Assembly (NCBI RefSeq): GCF_016638705.1
Contig: NZ_CP067341.1
Location: 1,367,501 to 1,431,500, forward strand
Length of the DNA stretch: 64,000 bases
Direction of reading: 5' to 3'
DNA from: Lysinibacillus agricola
GTDB lineage: Bacteria; Bacillota; Bacilli; Bacillales_A; Planococcaceae
Part shown: positions 63,491 through 64,000 of the stretch, one piece after another
Layout: every line of letters begins with the position of its first letter
Numbering within the stretch: position 1 is the stretch's first letter
Made by a program: the position numbers and the translations under genes
Notes under the pieces: generated by a model
Database searches by the model: none
The model's input: the letters and a program-made list of their open reading frames with translations, nothing else
Told to the model about the DNA's origin: nothing

Positions 63491-64000
63491 ATGCAATTAT
63501 TACAACAAACGATTCAAAACATTCAAAGTGCCGACCACAAAATGATGGAGGAAGCAAGAGAACGCATAGATGCACTTTGCAAGCCGCCTAGTAGCTTAGG
63601 GAAGCTGGAGACTCTAGCTGTGCAACTATCCGGTATTACAGGCGAACTATTTCCTACGATAGATAATAAGGCAATTATTGTCTGTGCAGCAGATCATGGT
63701 GTTTGTGATGAAGGAGTAACATCAAATATACAAAATGTGACGGTCTTTCAAACGTTAAATTTCCCTAGAGGAGGAACTGGTGTCTGTGCTATCGCAAAAA
63801 TCACAGATGCAAAAGTTGTTACAGTAGACGTTGGCGTAAAAGAGGATATTCCACTTGATGCTGGTGTCATCATAAAAAAATAAAAATATGGAACGGACAA
63901 TATGGCAAAAGGTCCTGCTATGTCAAGGGAAGAAGCCATTCAATCTATTGAAGTAGGAATTGAAGTAGCTACAGAAGAAATAAAAAAAGGGGCGAATGTA
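63491..64000 (+). pseudogene. cobT: cobT (nicotinate-nucleotide-dimethylbenzimidazole phosphoribosyltransferase) with in-frame stop, 3' partial
   Basis: CobT makes alpha-ribazole phosphate for the lower ligand of cobalamin. The N-terminus is typical (IDALCKPPSSLGKLETLA; CAADHGVCDEGVTS). The frame stops at TAA 63881-63883 after residue 130. The same frame then continues, without a shift, with KYGTDNMAKGPAMSREEA and IEVGIEVATEEIKKG to the window end, the expected CobT continuation. A single nonsense codon therefore splits the gene, in an A-rich stretch. Natural inactivation, sequencing error or read-through are all possible. AAAGGGG lies 9 nt upstream of ATG 63491. Confidence 0.88.

Overview
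The window is chromosomal DNA of a spore-forming, low-GC Gram-positive of the order Bacillales. A Lysinibacillus-like member of the Planococcaceae is most likely (inferred from gene content and base composition, not from a search). The backbone follows the conserved Bacillus order ymfF-ymfH-ymfI-ymfJ-ymfK-ymfM(rodZ)-pgsA-cinA-recA-rny-ymdB-spoVS-(korAB)-miaB-ymcA(ricA)-cotE-mutS-mutL-(glpD)-miaA-hfq. SpoVS and CotE show that it sporulates. Almost all genes are on the + strand. There are no rRNA, tRNA or CRISPR loci and no intact transposase.

Layout. 1-5.2 kb: a nucleoside ABC importer (nupNOPQ type), its binding protein cut by the window edge. 5.4-16.4 kb: two M16 peptidases, small conserved genes, rodZ, pgsA, cinA, LexA-controlled recA, and RNase Y. 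16.7-27.2 kb: an AT-rich exopolysaccharide island (chain-length modulator, three glycosyltransferases, a polymerase, BY-kinase, PHP phosphatase, flippase, acyltransferase) inserted between rny and ymdB, with a decayed, diverged ymdB fragment near its right end. 27.4-32.2 kb: ymdB, spoVS and 2-oxoacid:ferredoxin oxidoreductase korAB. 32.6-36.9 kb: a LanFEG-type peptide-resistance ABC transporter with its own two-component system. 37.7-44.3 kb: an ABC importer with a phosphodiesterase, a DeoR regulator and a PHP phosphatase, preceded by PHO-box-like repeats, so probably an organophosphate or phosphonate scavenging operon. 45-57.3 kb: miaB, ricA, cotE, mutSL, glpD, a lipase, miaA, hfq and a rhodanese. 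57.4-63.1 kb: an accessory stretch with a leader-peptide-controlled DMT exporter, a degenerate NarL-type regulator, a 34-codon peptide gene ending in a Cys-rich tail, a small membrane protein, a secreted Cys-rich protein and a lipoprotein. 63.2-64 kb: a cobalamin riboswitch and cobT interrupted by an in-frame stop.

The intergenic DNA carries several repeat families. There is a ~93-132 bp (one copy expanded to 400 bp) imperfectly palindromic element with GGTTGATT ends, in at least five copies plus fragments; one fragment now encodes the C-terminus of a histidine kinase. A short GCGAAAGCGAAGCGTCAGC motif is scattered and is tandemly amplified at 47.3 kb. There is a CAATTATGCC palindrome, and a ~490 bp array of ~20 bp units in an 82 bp higher-order period at 44.4-44.9 kb.

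The most unusual points are the Cys-tailed small peptide next to the pseudo-receiver regulator (a RiPP-like candidate), the leader-peptide attenuator ahead of the DMT transporter, an apparent CUG start and a 22-serine tract in CotE, the higher-order tandem array, and the PHO-box-linked phosphoester operon.
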